A stretch of DNA of 12,962 nt from the NCBI GenBank assembly GCA_035719045.1, contig DASTGO010000349.1, forward strand, positions 1 through 12,962. Reading direction: 5' to 3'. This stretch comes from DASTGO01 sp035719045. GTDB lineage: Bacteria; Actinomycetota; Actinomycetes; Actinomycetales; Kineosporiaceae. Shown one piece after another: positions 1-6,834 of this stretch. Each line of letters opens with the position of its first letter. Within the stretch, counting starts at the first letter, position 1. The notes beneath the pieces were generated by a model that was not told the origin of the DNA, made no database searches, and saw only the letters and a program-made list of their open reading frames with translations. Position numbers and translations under genes: made by a program.

Positions 1-12
1 CCGGCTCAGCCG

Positions 13-1014
13 GTGGCGGAGGACTTCCGGTGGGAGGAGGCGGGAGGCGTGCCCCAGCTTGAGCCGAGCTGGCAGCTGTCCGCCTGGACCGCTGCCGCCC
101 TGGTCGCCGTGGCGGTCGGCTGCCTGCGGCTGCGGGGGGCCGTCGCGGCCCGGGTGGGCTCCTTCGCCCGTGACTTCGCCGTCGTCATGAGCCTGCTCGG
201 AGTCTGGCAGTGGGTCGGCGGCTACGTGCACACCCGGGTGGCCGGCGCGATGGAGCGGGCCGAGACGATCTACCGGTTGCAGCGGGCGCTGCGCCTGCCG
301 GACGAGGTCGCCGTCCAACAGTTGGTCCTCCCGTATCCCTGGCTGGTCCGGGCGGCGAACACGTACTACGGCTATGCCCATCTCAACGGCATGGCCGTCT
401 TCCTGGTCTGGCTGTGGTGGCGTCACCGGGCCGACTACGCCCGGGCCCGGACCGTGATCGTGCTGTCCACGCTGACCTGCCTGCTGGTGCAGATCGTCCC
501 GGTCGCCCCACCGCGCCTGCTGGCCGGTCACGGGTTCGTGGACACCGCGCTGCGCTACGGGCAGTCGGTGTACGGCGACTTCGGGACGGGCCTGGCCAAC
601 CAACTGTCGGCGATGCCCTCGGTACACGTCGGCTGGGCGGTGGTCGTCGCGGTGTTCCTCTGGCGCTGCGGTGGCCGGGGATGGCGCTGGCTCGGCGTGG
701 GGCATGCGGCGCTGACGGTGGTCGTCGTGGTGGTGACGGCCAACCACTGGTGGCTGGACGGCCTCGTGGCCGCGGTCATCGTCGCGGTCAGCCTGCCGCT
801 CGGGCTGGGGCTGGACCGCCTGGCCGCCCGGCTGCCCCGGCTCGCCGGGTGGGCCGGCCCCTCTCCGCACCCGGTGCCGGCTCCGGCCAGGCCCGCCGAC
901 GTCGGTGTGGTGCCCCTGCCGCGGCTCGGGGCGGCCGCCGAGCAGGACGGGCTCCCGAGGGTGCTGCACCTGCCGGACCCGGCGGCCGCCCCGGACGGGT
1001 TGGACGGTCCGTAA
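13..1014 (+). CDS. PAP2-superfamily (Aur1/IPC-synthase-like) membrane phosphotransferase
   Basis: This is a polytopic membrane protein of 333 residues with about six hydrophobic segments. The PAP2 active-site pattern of the Aur1/IPT-like branch is visible: VAPPR with Arg168, MPSVH with His205, and NHWWLD with His245 and Asp249. The spacing of His205 and the His245/Asp249 pair is that of PAP2 catalytic motifs 2 and 3. Known relatives hydrolyse or transfer phosphate head groups of lipids such as phosphatidic acid, undecaprenyl pyrophosphate or inositol lipids; the substrate here cannot be read from sequence. The last 60 or so residues are a Pro/Ala-rich cytoplasmic-looking tail without recognisable domain. 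The GTG at 13 is the first start codon in frame, but the frame is open to the left edge, so the true start may lie outside the window. A hairpin follows the stop. Family assignment is firm, specific activity unknown. Confidence 0.85.
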   Translation: MAEDFRWEEAGGVPQLEPSWQLSAWTAAALVAVAVGCLRLRGAVAARVGSFARDFAVVMSLLGVWQWVGGYVHTRVAGAMERAETIYRLQRALRLPDEVAVQQLVLPYPWLVRAANTYYGYAHLNGMAVFLVWLWWRHRADYARARTVIVLSTLTCLLVQIVPVAPPRLLAGHGFVDTALRYGQSVYGDFGTGLANQLSAMPSVHVGWAVVVAVFLWRCGGRGWRWLGVGHAALTVVVVVVTANHWWLDGLVAAVIVAVSLPLGLGLDRLAARLPRLAGWAGPSPHPVPAPARPADVGVVPLPRLGAAAEQDGLPRVLHLPDPAAAPDGLDGP

Positions 1015-1022
1015 CCCCGGGA

Positions 1023-1046
1023 CGACCAGCTGCGATCCCCTGGTCG
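1023..1046 (+). terminator. short hairpin after the PAP2 gene
   Basis: A perfect 7-bp inverted repeat (CGACCAG at 1023-1029, CTGGTCG at 1040-1046) with a 10-base loop begins eight bases after the PAP2 stop. No T-tract follows, so it could be a weak terminator or an operator for the protease gene downstream. Confidence 0.35.
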
Positions 1047-1065
1047 AGGGGGTCCGGGACGCGGT

Positions 1066-1071
1066 GATAAT
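1066..1071 (+). promoter_or_regulatory. candidate -10 element of the protease gene
   Basis: GATAAT, preceded by GT, matches the actinobacterial TAnnnT-type -10 hexamer at two of its three fixed positions and would give a 5' untranslated region of about 48 bases. No good -35 hexamer is seen 16-19 bases upstream. The assignment rests on the hexamer alone. Confidence 0.3.
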
Positions 1072-1124
1072 GGCCCGGAACCTGCGGTCGGTGTCCGCGG
1101 GGACCCGGTCCGGGAGGCGACGGT

Positions 1125-2549
1125 ATGCGGTTGCGGGGCACGACCGCGGTGGCGGCGGTCTCGGCGCTCGTTGCGGCCCTGGTGTCGGTGGCGACCACAC
1201 TCCTCGTGGTCCGGCTGGACCGTCCCGGGCAGGACGGGCCACCGCACCGTGACCCGGTCGCCCAGGGCCGGGCGGCGGCCGACCTGTCCGCCCTGTTCTC
1301 CAGCGTGGCGAGCGGGGTGGTCCGGATCGAGACCACCGCCTGCAACCAGGGGTCGGTGGGCAGCGGCTTCCTGGTCTCCCCGGATCAGGTCGCCACCGTG
1401 GCGCACGTCGTGGCCGGGGCGCACAAGATCGTCCTCACCGCGGGTGGGACCTCCGTCCCCGGCACGGTCGTCGGGCTGGACGCCGGTTCCGAACTGGCCC
1501 TGATCCGCACCGACCGTCCGCTCAACGGCCACGTGTTCAGCCTCGCTGACCGGCCGCCCTCGGTCGGCTCCGAGGTGGTCGGCCTGGGCTACCCCCTCGG
1601 CGGCGGGCTGTCGCTGGTGCACGGGATCGTGTCCGCCCTCGACCGCTCGCTGACCGTGGGTCAGTCCTCCGGGGCGCAGGCCGGCGTTCCCGCTGAGAGC
1701 GGTGCGGGTACCTCCCCCGCCGCTGCGGGGCCGTCGCCCAGCGTCGTCGCCCATCTGCTGCAGGTCGACGGGGTGTTCACCGGGGGGGACAGTGGGGGCC
1801 CGCTGGTCGCCGCCGACGGCTCGGTGGTCGGGCTGGTCGAGGCCAGGGCGACCCAGGCTCAGGGCATCGGCTTCGCCGTGGGCGCGCCGGCGGCCCGGGC
1901 CGCCTTCGACCGCTGGCGGGCGAATCCCCGGCCGGTCCAGGTGTCCGGGGACTGCGCCGCCCCGGTCGGCCCGCCGGGTGCGGTGGCGCAGGTGAGCGAC
2001 GTCAGCGGCAGCGCCGACGGGCCGGCCGTGCAGTCCCTGCTCGCCCGGTTCGCCACGTCGCTCAACGCCGGCCGCTACGCCGACGCCTTCGACCTGTTCA
2101 GCCCCGCGTCCAGGCGGCATACCACCCTGGCCCAGTGGACCGCCCAGGAGCGGTCGAGCCGGTTGTTCGACCTCGTGGTGCACCAGGTGATCCCGGTGAC
2201 GGCCGCGGGGACCTCCGCTCCGGCCACGCCCGCTCCCGGCACCTCGGTCCCCGCGACGCCGGACGCCGGTGCAGCAGCTGCCGCGGGGACGGCGGGCGCC
2301 ACCAGCTCGCCCCCCGCCTCCGCGGCGGCGTCCACACTCCTGGTCTCCCCGACGACGGCGCCGCCCTCGGCCGGCCAGGGTCGCCTCCTGCAGGCCGAGA
2401 TCACGTTCACCAGCGTGCAGGACGCGGCGCTGGGTGCCCACGGCCAGGTCTGCTCCCTGTGGCACCTGACCTACCTGTTCGTCTGGAGCAGCGGGGGCTG
2501 GCGGATCGACCGGGCCACCCCGCAGCCGGGGTCCCCGCAGGCCTGCTGA
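1125..2549 (+). CDS. membrane-anchored HtrA-like (S1 family) serine protease with C-terminal extension
   Basis: A protein of 474 residues. Residues 8-28 form a hydrophobic N-terminal anchor, so the protease domain (about 45-265) should lie outside the membrane. The catalytic His94 sits in VAHVV and the catalytic Ser223 in GDSGGP; VGLGYPLGGG and GIVSAL match the HtrA fold. At the position of the third triad residue the sequence reads SELALI rather than the usual SDLALI, so Glu123 stands where Asp is expected. There is no PDZ domain. Residues 290-470 look like an NTF2-like domain (AFDLFSP, FVWSSGGWRID) interrupted by an Ala/Pro/Thr/Ser-rich stretch at 359-417. The start is supported by GGGAGG at 1112-1117, seven bases upstream. 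It probably acts in cell-surface protein processing or quality control. The substrate is unknown. Confidence 0.85.
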   Translation: MRLRGTTAVAAVSALVAALVSVATTLLVVRLDRPGQDGPPHRDPVAQGRAAADLSALFSSVASGVVRIETTACNQGSVGSGFLVSPDQVATVAHVVAGAHKIVLTAGGTSVPGTVVGLDAGSELALIRTDRPLNGHVFSLADRPPSVGSEVVGLGYPLGGGLSLVHGIVSALDRSLTVGQSSGAQAGVPAESGAGTSPAAAGPSPSVVAHLLQVDGVFTGGDSGGPLVAADGSVVGLVEARATQAQGIGFAVGAPAARAAFDRWRANPRPVQVSGDCAAPVGPPGAVAQVSDVSGSADGPAVQSLLARFATSLNAGRYADAFDLFSPASRRHTTLAQWTAQERSSRLFDLVVHQVIPVTAAGTSAPATPAPGTSVPATPDAGAAAAAGTAGATSSPPASAAASTLLVSPTTAPPSAGQGRLLQAEITFTSVQDAALGAHGQVCSLWHLTYLFVWSSGGWRIDRATPQPGSPQAC

Positions 2550-2667
2550 CCCCGGTGGCCGGCCGCCGCCCGGGATTTCTCGACGCCAGTTCCTCGCAGG
2601 TCAACGGCTGGTCAACACCCGGGGTGCGGGTCGGCCGGGGGAGCGGTTTACTGAGGATCGCCTTGGT

Positions 2668-2714
2668 CCTGTCGGCCAGTCCACCGGCCGACAGGCCTCG
2701 GAGGTCACCCGAGG
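2668..2714 (+). terminator. two abutting hairpins downstream of the protease
   Basis: The first hairpin is a perfect 10-bp stem (CCTGTCGGCC at 2668-2677, GGCCGACAGG at 2686-2695) with an 8-base loop. The second starts at the next base: CCTCGG at 2696-2701 pairs with CCGAGG at 2709-2714 around a 7-base loop. No T-run follows, as is common for actinobacterial terminators. They lie about 120-165 bases after the protease stop. Confidence 0.5.
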
Positions 2715-2720
2715 CGTGTT

Positions 2721-2758
2721 CCGCGGCGGCACCGGACCTGGTCCAGGTGCCGCCGCGG
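2721..2758 (+). terminator. strong 13-bp hairpin
   Basis: A perfect 13-bp inverted repeat, CCGCGGCGGCACC at 2721-2733 and GGTGCCGCCGCGG at 2746-2758, encloses a 12-base loop that itself contains GGACC-T-GGTCC. It lies six bases after the preceding hairpins and is the strongest stem on this side of the window. A terminator is likely; a structured RNA is the alternative. Confidence 0.55.
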
Positions 2759-2995
2759 CCCTTGTTCGGGTCCGCTTGCCTTGCCCTGGTCCGCTTGTGT
2801 CAACCTCTGCCGCCGGTGCGCGACGTCTCCGATCGCCTGGGCGGCTGCCAGCCCTTCCGTCCCCGCGTTCCCGGTTGCTGTATGCCGGCCTGGCGTGTCG
2901 GAATCACCCGAATTCTCGGTGTGTCCGGGTGCGATCCTTGGCGCAGCGTGCTCGAGTGTGTGCAAACGGCTAGGTTTCATGGTCGACTTGGAAGC

Positions 2996-3019
2996 TTCGT
3001 GCCGGAAGGTGGGCACGAA
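2996..3019 (+). other. hairpin upstream of the GGDEF-EAL gene
   Basis: TTCGTGCC (2996-3003) and GGCACGAA (3012-3019) form a perfect 8-bp stem with loop GGAAGGTG. The sequence GAAACC (3017-3022) overlaps the right arm and can instead pair with GGTTTC (2973-2978), so two exclusive folds can be drawn. The hairpin could be a regulatory RNA element if transcription starts upstream of it, or a DNA operator if the promoter near 3060-3091 is the one used. Confidence 0.35.
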
Positions 3020-3059
3020 ACCGGACCGGAGGGACCTTTCGCCAGGCTCCGCAGCCCGA

Positions 3060-3091
3060 TTGACTACACACTGCGACACTGGCTGTACGCT
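3060..3091 (+). promoter_or_regulatory. candidate promoter of the GGDEF-EAL gene
   Basis: TTGACT (3060-3065) is a good -35 box. The best -10 candidate, TACGCT (3086-3091), stands 20 bases away, longer than the usual 16-19. If used, transcription would begin close to the start codon, giving a leaderless or nearly leaderless mRNA. Confidence 0.3.
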
Positions 3092-3101
3092 ATGAATCGA
3101 G

Positions 3102-5750
3102 GTGGTCATGGTCAGCGTCGGGAGCGACTCGGGGGCGGCACCCTTGCGCCCGCCGGTGTCCCTCGATCGCATGCGTCACCTCGTCCAGGTCGGCGACGCC
3201 CTGGCCGCGGCCACCGACGATGTCGCGGCCGTGCACCGGATCCTGGCCGAGGCGATGCTCGACCTGCCGGCCGACTGGGCGGCCGTCTGGGCCCTGGACA
3301 CCCATGGTGGCCTCGAGCTGGTCGAGGTCCGGCACGGCGACACCGGCCGGGCCGCCTCCCTGCGGCAGCGGCTGGCCGCCGTGGATCCGCTGGCCGGACC
3401 GGGCAGCCTGGAGGAGGTGCTGCGCACCGGGGACGCCGTGCGGGCCACCCGCCCCGGACTGCGTGACCTGCAGGTGCCCGCCGGCCTCGCCGCTCTGGCC
3501 CGCGACCACCGGGTGACCTCGGCGGTGCTCGCCCCGGTGGTGGGCCGTCGCGGAGCGCTCGGGGTGGTGCTGGCCGCCCGCTGCGGAACGGGCCTGCTCA
3601 GCGCCGCGGACGCCGACTTCGCGCTCGCGCTGGCCCGGCGGGCCGGGGTGGTCCTGGAGACCGCCCGGCTGATCGAGGAGGTCAGCTGCCAGGCGGCGGT
3701 ACTGGACTCGGTCAGCGACGCCGTGATCGCCGTCGACCGGGACCAGTTGGTCACCACCTGGAACGCCGCCGCCGAACGGATGTACGGGATCGCCTCCGCC
3801 ACCGCGCTGGGCCGTCCACTGGGCGAGTTGGTGGCCGACGACACCTGCGAGACCGAGGAACTGCACCCGGTGTCCGCACCGATCGGTCACGGCGGAGCGC
3901 TGGAGCAGGCGGTCCGGCTGGGCGGCTGGCGGGGCCGGGTCCGGCAGACCTCCTCGGCGGGGCTGTCGGTGGACGTGGAGACCTCCCTGGCGGTCCGGCG
4001 CGACGGCCGCGGGGAGTACGACGGCCTGGTCGCCGTCAACCGGGACCTCACCGAGGTGCTCGCCGCCCGGGCCGCCGCCCGCGCCCAGGAGACGTTCACC
4101 CGCGACCTGATGGACGCCCTGGACAGCCGGGCCGCCGTACTGGACGGCAACGGGCATGTGGTGTCGGCGAACACCCGGTGGCGGGCCGGGATGGCCGAGC
4201 GGGACCGCTGCGTCTGCGGGCCCGTCCCGGAGGGCACCGACTGGCTCGGCGGGCTGCGGGACTGCTCGCTCGGCGACGTCACGGACTTCGCCGCCGAGGT
4301 CGAGCAGGTGCTGCGGGGGGAACGGGCGCTGGCCCGGCTGGAGTGCCGGTGCCTGGACGCCGGGCCCGAGCGCGCCACCGCGATCGAGGTGGCCCGGCTG
4401 CACGGCGTCGGGGACGGCGCCGTGGTCGTCCAGTCGGATGTGAGCTGGCGGCGCCGACTGGAGGACGAACTCACCCACCGGGCCACCCACGACGAACTGA
4501 CCGGCCTGCCGAACCGGGCCGCGCTGATGGAGCGGCTGCAGGCCAGCGTGCGGCGGCTGGACGGCCAGACCATGCTCGCCGTGCTGTTCTGCGACCTGGA
4601 CGGGTTCAAGGACATCAACGACGGACTCGGTCACGCCGTCGGGGACCAGGTCCTGGTGGCGGTCGCCCGGCGGCTGCGGCAGCGTTGCCGGCAGGCCGAC
4701 GTGGTCGCCAGATTCGGCGGTGACGAGTTCGTCGTGGTGCTGCCGGTGGACGACATCGGCAAGGCCAGGGCCACCGCCGAGCGGCTGGTCGAGGCGCTCG
4801 GCGAGCCGATCGCCGTCGGTGACGCCGAGGTCGCCCCGGGCGCCAGCATCGGGGTCACCGTGGTGGACCGGATGCCGGAGGGCGACGATCCGGTCGGCAC
4901 CCTGCTGCGCGACGCGGACACCGCGATGTACCACGCCAAGGAGCGCGGCCGCGGCCGTCACGAACTGTTCACCGCCCGGCTGCGGGTGGATATCAGCGAG
5001 CGCCTGGAGTATGCGTCCGCACTGCGCCGGGCGGTCGGCAACCAGGAGCTGGACCTGATCTTCCAGACCCGCCGCTACTGCGGTGACCGGCGGGTGGCGG
5101 GGGTCGAGGCGCTGATCCGCTGGCGGCACAAGGAGCTCGGCCCGGTGCCGCCGGCAACGTTCATCCCGATCGCCGAGCGCACCGGACGCATCGTCGAGGT
5201 CGGTGGCTGGGCGCTGCAGCAGGCGCTGCAGCAGATGGCAGAACTGGAGGACCGCCGGCTCACCGTGGCGGTCAACGTGTCCCCCCGGCAGCTGGTCGCC
5301 CCCCGGATGGTCGAGCAGGTGGACGAGGCGCTGGCCGCCTCCGGGCTGGAGCCGTGGCGGCTGGTCCTGGAGATCACCGAGGGTGCCCTGCTGGACGATC
5401 CGCTGCTGGCCCGCACCGTGCTGACCGACCTGCGGCGGCTGGGCGTCACCATCGCCCTGGACGACTTCGGCACCGGCTGGTCCTCGATGTCGTACCTGCG
5501 GACCCTGCCCGTGGACGTCATCAAGATCGACCGGACCTTCGTGGCCGACCTGCCCCACGACCCCGACGCCTGCGCCGTGGTGGCCGCGGTGCTCGGGCTC
5601 GGGCACGGGATGGGGCTGGTCGTGGTCGCCGAGGGCGTCGAGGCCGAGAACCAGTTGGACGTCCTGCGGGACATGGGCTGTGACGAGTACCAGGGCTTCA
5701 TCGACGGCCTGCCCGGCGCACTGCCGGACGTCCTGGCGGTGGAGCCGTGA
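3102..5750 (+). CDS. GAF-PAS-GGDEF-EAL protein, bifunctional cyclic di-GMP cyclase/phosphodiesterase
   Basis: An 882-residue cytosolic signalling protein. Order: GAF-like domain (about 20-190), PAS domain (about 197-310), a weaker second PAS-like region (about 330-450) rich in Cys, a GGDEF domain starting at DELTGLPNR (464), and a C-terminal EAL domain. The cyclase active site RFGGDEF (GGDEF 539-543) is intact, and the inhibitory I-site RQAD (530-533) stands exactly five residues before it. The EAL domain keeps EAL (669-671), VNVSPRQL, EITEG, DDFGTG (from 787), IKIDR, AEGVE and YQGF, the residues needed for Mg-dependent c-di-GMP hydrolysis. It is thus predicted to make and degrade c-di-GMP, with the N-terminal sensors choosing. 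The GTG at 3102 opens the frame; the ATG at 3108, with GAGG at 3099-3102 five bases upstream, is an equally good start. No membrane segments are seen. Confidence 0.93.
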   Translation: MVMVSVGSDSGAAPLRPPVSLDRMRHLVQVGDALAAATDDVAAVHRILAEAMLDLPADWAAVWALDTHGGLELVEVRHGDTGRAASLRQRLAAVDPLAGPGSLEEVLRTGDAVRATRPGLRDLQVPAGLAALARDHRVTSAVLAPVVGRRGALGVVLAARCGTGLLSAADADFALALARRAGVVLETARLIEEVSCQAAVLDSVSDAVIAVDRDQLVTTWNAAAERMYGIASATALGRPLGELVADDTCETEELHPVSAPIGHGGALEQAVRLGGWRGRVRQTSSAGLSVDVETSLAVRRDGRGEYDGLVAVNRDLTEVLAARAAARAQETFTRDLMDALDSRAAVLDGNGHVVSANTRWRAGMAERDRCVCGPVPEGTDWLGGLRDCSLGDVTDFAAEVEQVLRGERALARLECRCLDAGPERATAIEVARLHGVGDGAVVVQSDVSWRRRLEDELTHRATHDELTGLPNRAALMERLQASVRRLDGQTMLAVLFCDLDGFKDINDGLGHAVGDQVLVAVARRLRQRCRQADVVARFGGDEFVVVLPVDDIGKARATAERLVEALGEPIAVGDAEVAPGASIGVTVVDRMPEGDDPVGTLLRDADTAMYHAKERGRGRHELFTARLRVDISERLEYASALRRAVGNQELDLIFQTRRYCGDRRVAGVEALIRWRHKELGPVPPATFIPIAERTGRIVEVGGWALQQALQQMAELEDRRLTVAVNVSPRQLVAPRMVEQVDEALAASGLEPWRLVLEITEGALLDDPLLARTVLTDLRRLGVTIALDDFGTGWSSMSYLRTLPVDVIKIDRTFVADLPHDPDACAVVAAVLGLGHGMGLVVVAEGVEAENQLDVLRDMGCDEYQGFIDGLPGALPDVLAVEP

Positions 5751-5797
5751 CCGTGACCGCTGCGGAACTGCGGGTCCGGGCATGACGGGGGACCCGC

Positions 5798-6388
5798 ATG
5801 ACGTCGCCGGTGCCGACACGTGATGATGTCGCCATGACGGGTCTGGTCGGGCGTCTGCTGGTGGCGACACCGGTGCTCGAGGACCCGAACTTCCGGCGGA
5901 CCGTCGTGCTCATGCTCGACCACAACGCCGAGGGCGCCCTCGGGATCGTGGTGAACCGCCCCCTGGCGGTCGACGTGAGCGCCGTGCTGCCGTCCTGGCA
6001 GCGGTACACCACGGCCCCGGGACGGCTGTTCCAGGGCGGCCCGGTGGCCCTGGACAGTGCGCTGGGCGTGGTCGCCGTTCCCGGGGACGACGAGGAGCCG
6101 ATGGGGGTCAAGCGGATCATCGGCTCACTCGGCCTGGTCGATCTCGACATCCCGCCGGAGATCATCGTCGGCGGGGTGGCCGGCCTGCGGATCTTCGCCG
6201 GATACGCGGGCTGGAGTGCCGGGCAGTTGGAGGGCGAGATCACCGAGGGCGCCTGGTACGTGGTCGACGCCGAGCCCCGGGACCCGTTCACCGACGCCCC
6301 CGAGCTGCTGTGGCGGCAGGTGCTGCGCCGCCAGCGGGGCGAGCTCGCCTTCGTGTCCACCTTCCCGGAGGACCCGACGATGAACTGA
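5798..6388 (+). CDS. YqgE/AlgH family protein (DUF179)
   Basis: A protein of 196 residues matching the YqgE/AlgH family along its whole length: GRLLVATPVLEDPNF, RRTVVLMLDHN, GIVVNRPL, FQGGPVALDSALGV, RIFAGYAGWSAGQLEGEI and a C-terminal LWRQVLRRQ. The family is widespread and conserved but its biochemical role is unsettled; AlgH was named for an effect on alginate regulation in Pseudomonas, which need not apply here. The ATG at 5798 has GGGGGA (5787-5792) five bases upstream. The alternative ATG at 5834 gives a protein beginning MTGLVGRLL, closer to the usual family start, and has GATGAT (5822-5827) six bases before it, so a leaderless start there is possible. It follows the GGDEF-EAL gene by 47 bases and ends at a strong hairpin. 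Confidence 0.92.
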   Translation: MTSPVPTRDDVAMTGLVGRLLVATPVLEDPNFRRTVVLMLDHNAEGALGIVVNRPLAVDVSAVLPSWQRYTTAPGRLFQGGPVALDSALGVVAVPGDDEEPMGVKRIIGSLGLVDLDIPPEIIVGGVAGLRIFAGYAGWSAGQLEGEITEGAWYVVDAEPRDPFTDAPELLWRQVLRRQRGELAFVSTFPEDPTMN

Positions 6389-6390
6389 CC

Positions 6391-6415
6391 GGTGCCCGCC
6401 CGGCGGCCGGGCACC
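6391..6415 (+). terminator. terminator hairpin after the YqgE gene
   Basis: A perfect 8-bp inverted repeat, GGTGCCCG (6391-6398) and CGGGCACC (6408-6415), with a 9-base loop, starts two bases after the stop codon. Position and stem strength favour a factor-independent terminator without T-tract, of the kind common in actinomycetes. Confidence 0.6.
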
Positions 6416-6475
6416 CCGTCCCGCCCGGCCGATCGTCGGGACCGGTGGCCGCCTCCCGGGACGCCCGGCGTTGCT

Positions 6476-6481
6476 TAGACT
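6476..6481 (+). promoter_or_regulatory. -10 element of a leaderless promoter for the DUF3039 gene
   Basis: TAGACT fits the TAnnnT consensus exactly and is followed by six bases and then the ATG at 6488, so the predicted transcription start coincides with the start codon. No Shine-Dalgarno sequence is present, which agrees with leaderless translation. No clear -35 box is seen. Confidence 0.55.
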
Positions 6482-6487
6482 CGCCTC

Positions 6488-6784
6488 ATGAGCGCCTCCT
6501 CTGCGTCCCCGCTGTCCTCCCCCGAGGAGTCGACCACCGCCGTGCTGGAGCGCGAACTGCTCCAGCAGCCGGTCGAGCCCGGGGATCATGAGCGGTTCGC
6601 GCACTACGTGCGCAAGGAGAAGATCCTCGAGTCCGCGCTGTCCGGGACGCCGGTGGTCGCCCTGTGCGGCAAGGTGTGGGTGCCCGGACGCGACCCGAGC
6701 AAGTTCCCGGTCTGCCCGGTCTGCAAGGAGATCTACGACGGCCTGCTCCCGGGCGGCGACGACGATCAGGGGTCCGGGGACTGA
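6488..6784 (+). CDS. DUF3039 domain-containing protein
   Basis: A small cytosolic protein of 98 residues of the actinobacterial DUF3039 family, recognisable by HERFAHYVRKEKILESAL, the segment TPVVALCGKVWVPGRDP, and CPVCKEIYDGL. Cys60, Cys76 and Cys79 (CPVC) could hold a metal ion together with a fourth ligand, possibly one of the His residues of the HERFAHYV segment. The family's function is not known. The ATG at 6488 has no Shine-Dalgarno sequence but an ideally placed -10 hexamer, so it is probably translated from a leaderless mRNA. The MFS transporter begins about 50 bases after its stop in the same direction and may be cotranscribed. In my recollection, DUF3039 genes often lie near YqgE and this helicase in actinomycetes; that is memory, not read from this sequence. 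Confidence 0.88.
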   Translation: MSASSASPLSSPEESTTAVLERELLQQPVEPGDHERFAHYVRKEKILESALSGTPVVALCGKVWVPGRDPSKFPVCPVCKEIYDGLLPGGDDDQGSGD

Positions 6785-6834
6785 CCCCGGACGATCGCGG
6801 ACGACCCGAGGTCACCGACGCCCCGGGCACTGCG

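Larger units (their letters stand above)
2550..3101 (+). other. 552-base intergenic region between the protease and GGDEF-EAL genes
   Basis: No convincing gene is seen on either strand. The left half holds three abutting hairpins (2668-2758). The right half, especially from about 2880, is visibly less GC-rich and contains a further hairpin (2996-3019), a GGTTTC/GAAACC pair (2973-2978 with 3017-3022) that competes with it, and a TTGACT box (3060-3065). A 10-base direct repeat GGTCCGCTTG occurs near 2768 and 2789. This is unusually long for the compact surroundings and probably carries the regulation of the c-di-GMP gene downstream. Confidence 0.6.

Noticed and set aside
555..2465. Long minus-strand reading frame opposite the PAP2 and protease genes
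   Set aside because: It is Arg/Gly-rich without any motif, overlaps two recognisable genes on the other strand, and long shadow frames are expected at this GC content.
3060..3090. BldD-type operator in the GGDEF-EAL promoter
   Set aside because: Only a partial half-site match could be aligned by eye; too weak to report.
2880..3101. A GEMM-type c-di-GMP riboswitch upstream of the GGDEF-EAL gene
   Set aside because: It was sought because of the neighbouring gene, but the conserved core elements, tetraloop and receptor of either class could not be found.
2705..3172. 155-codon minus-strand frame covering the intergenic region
   Set aside because: It has no motif or ribosome binding site, spans the hairpins and overlaps the start of the GGDEF-EAL gene.
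3090..5870. 926-codon minus-strand reading frame opposite the GGDEF-EAL gene
   Set aside because: The plus strand encodes unmistakable domains along the whole stretch; the minus product is His/Gln/Gly/Pro-rich and lacks similarity to anything.
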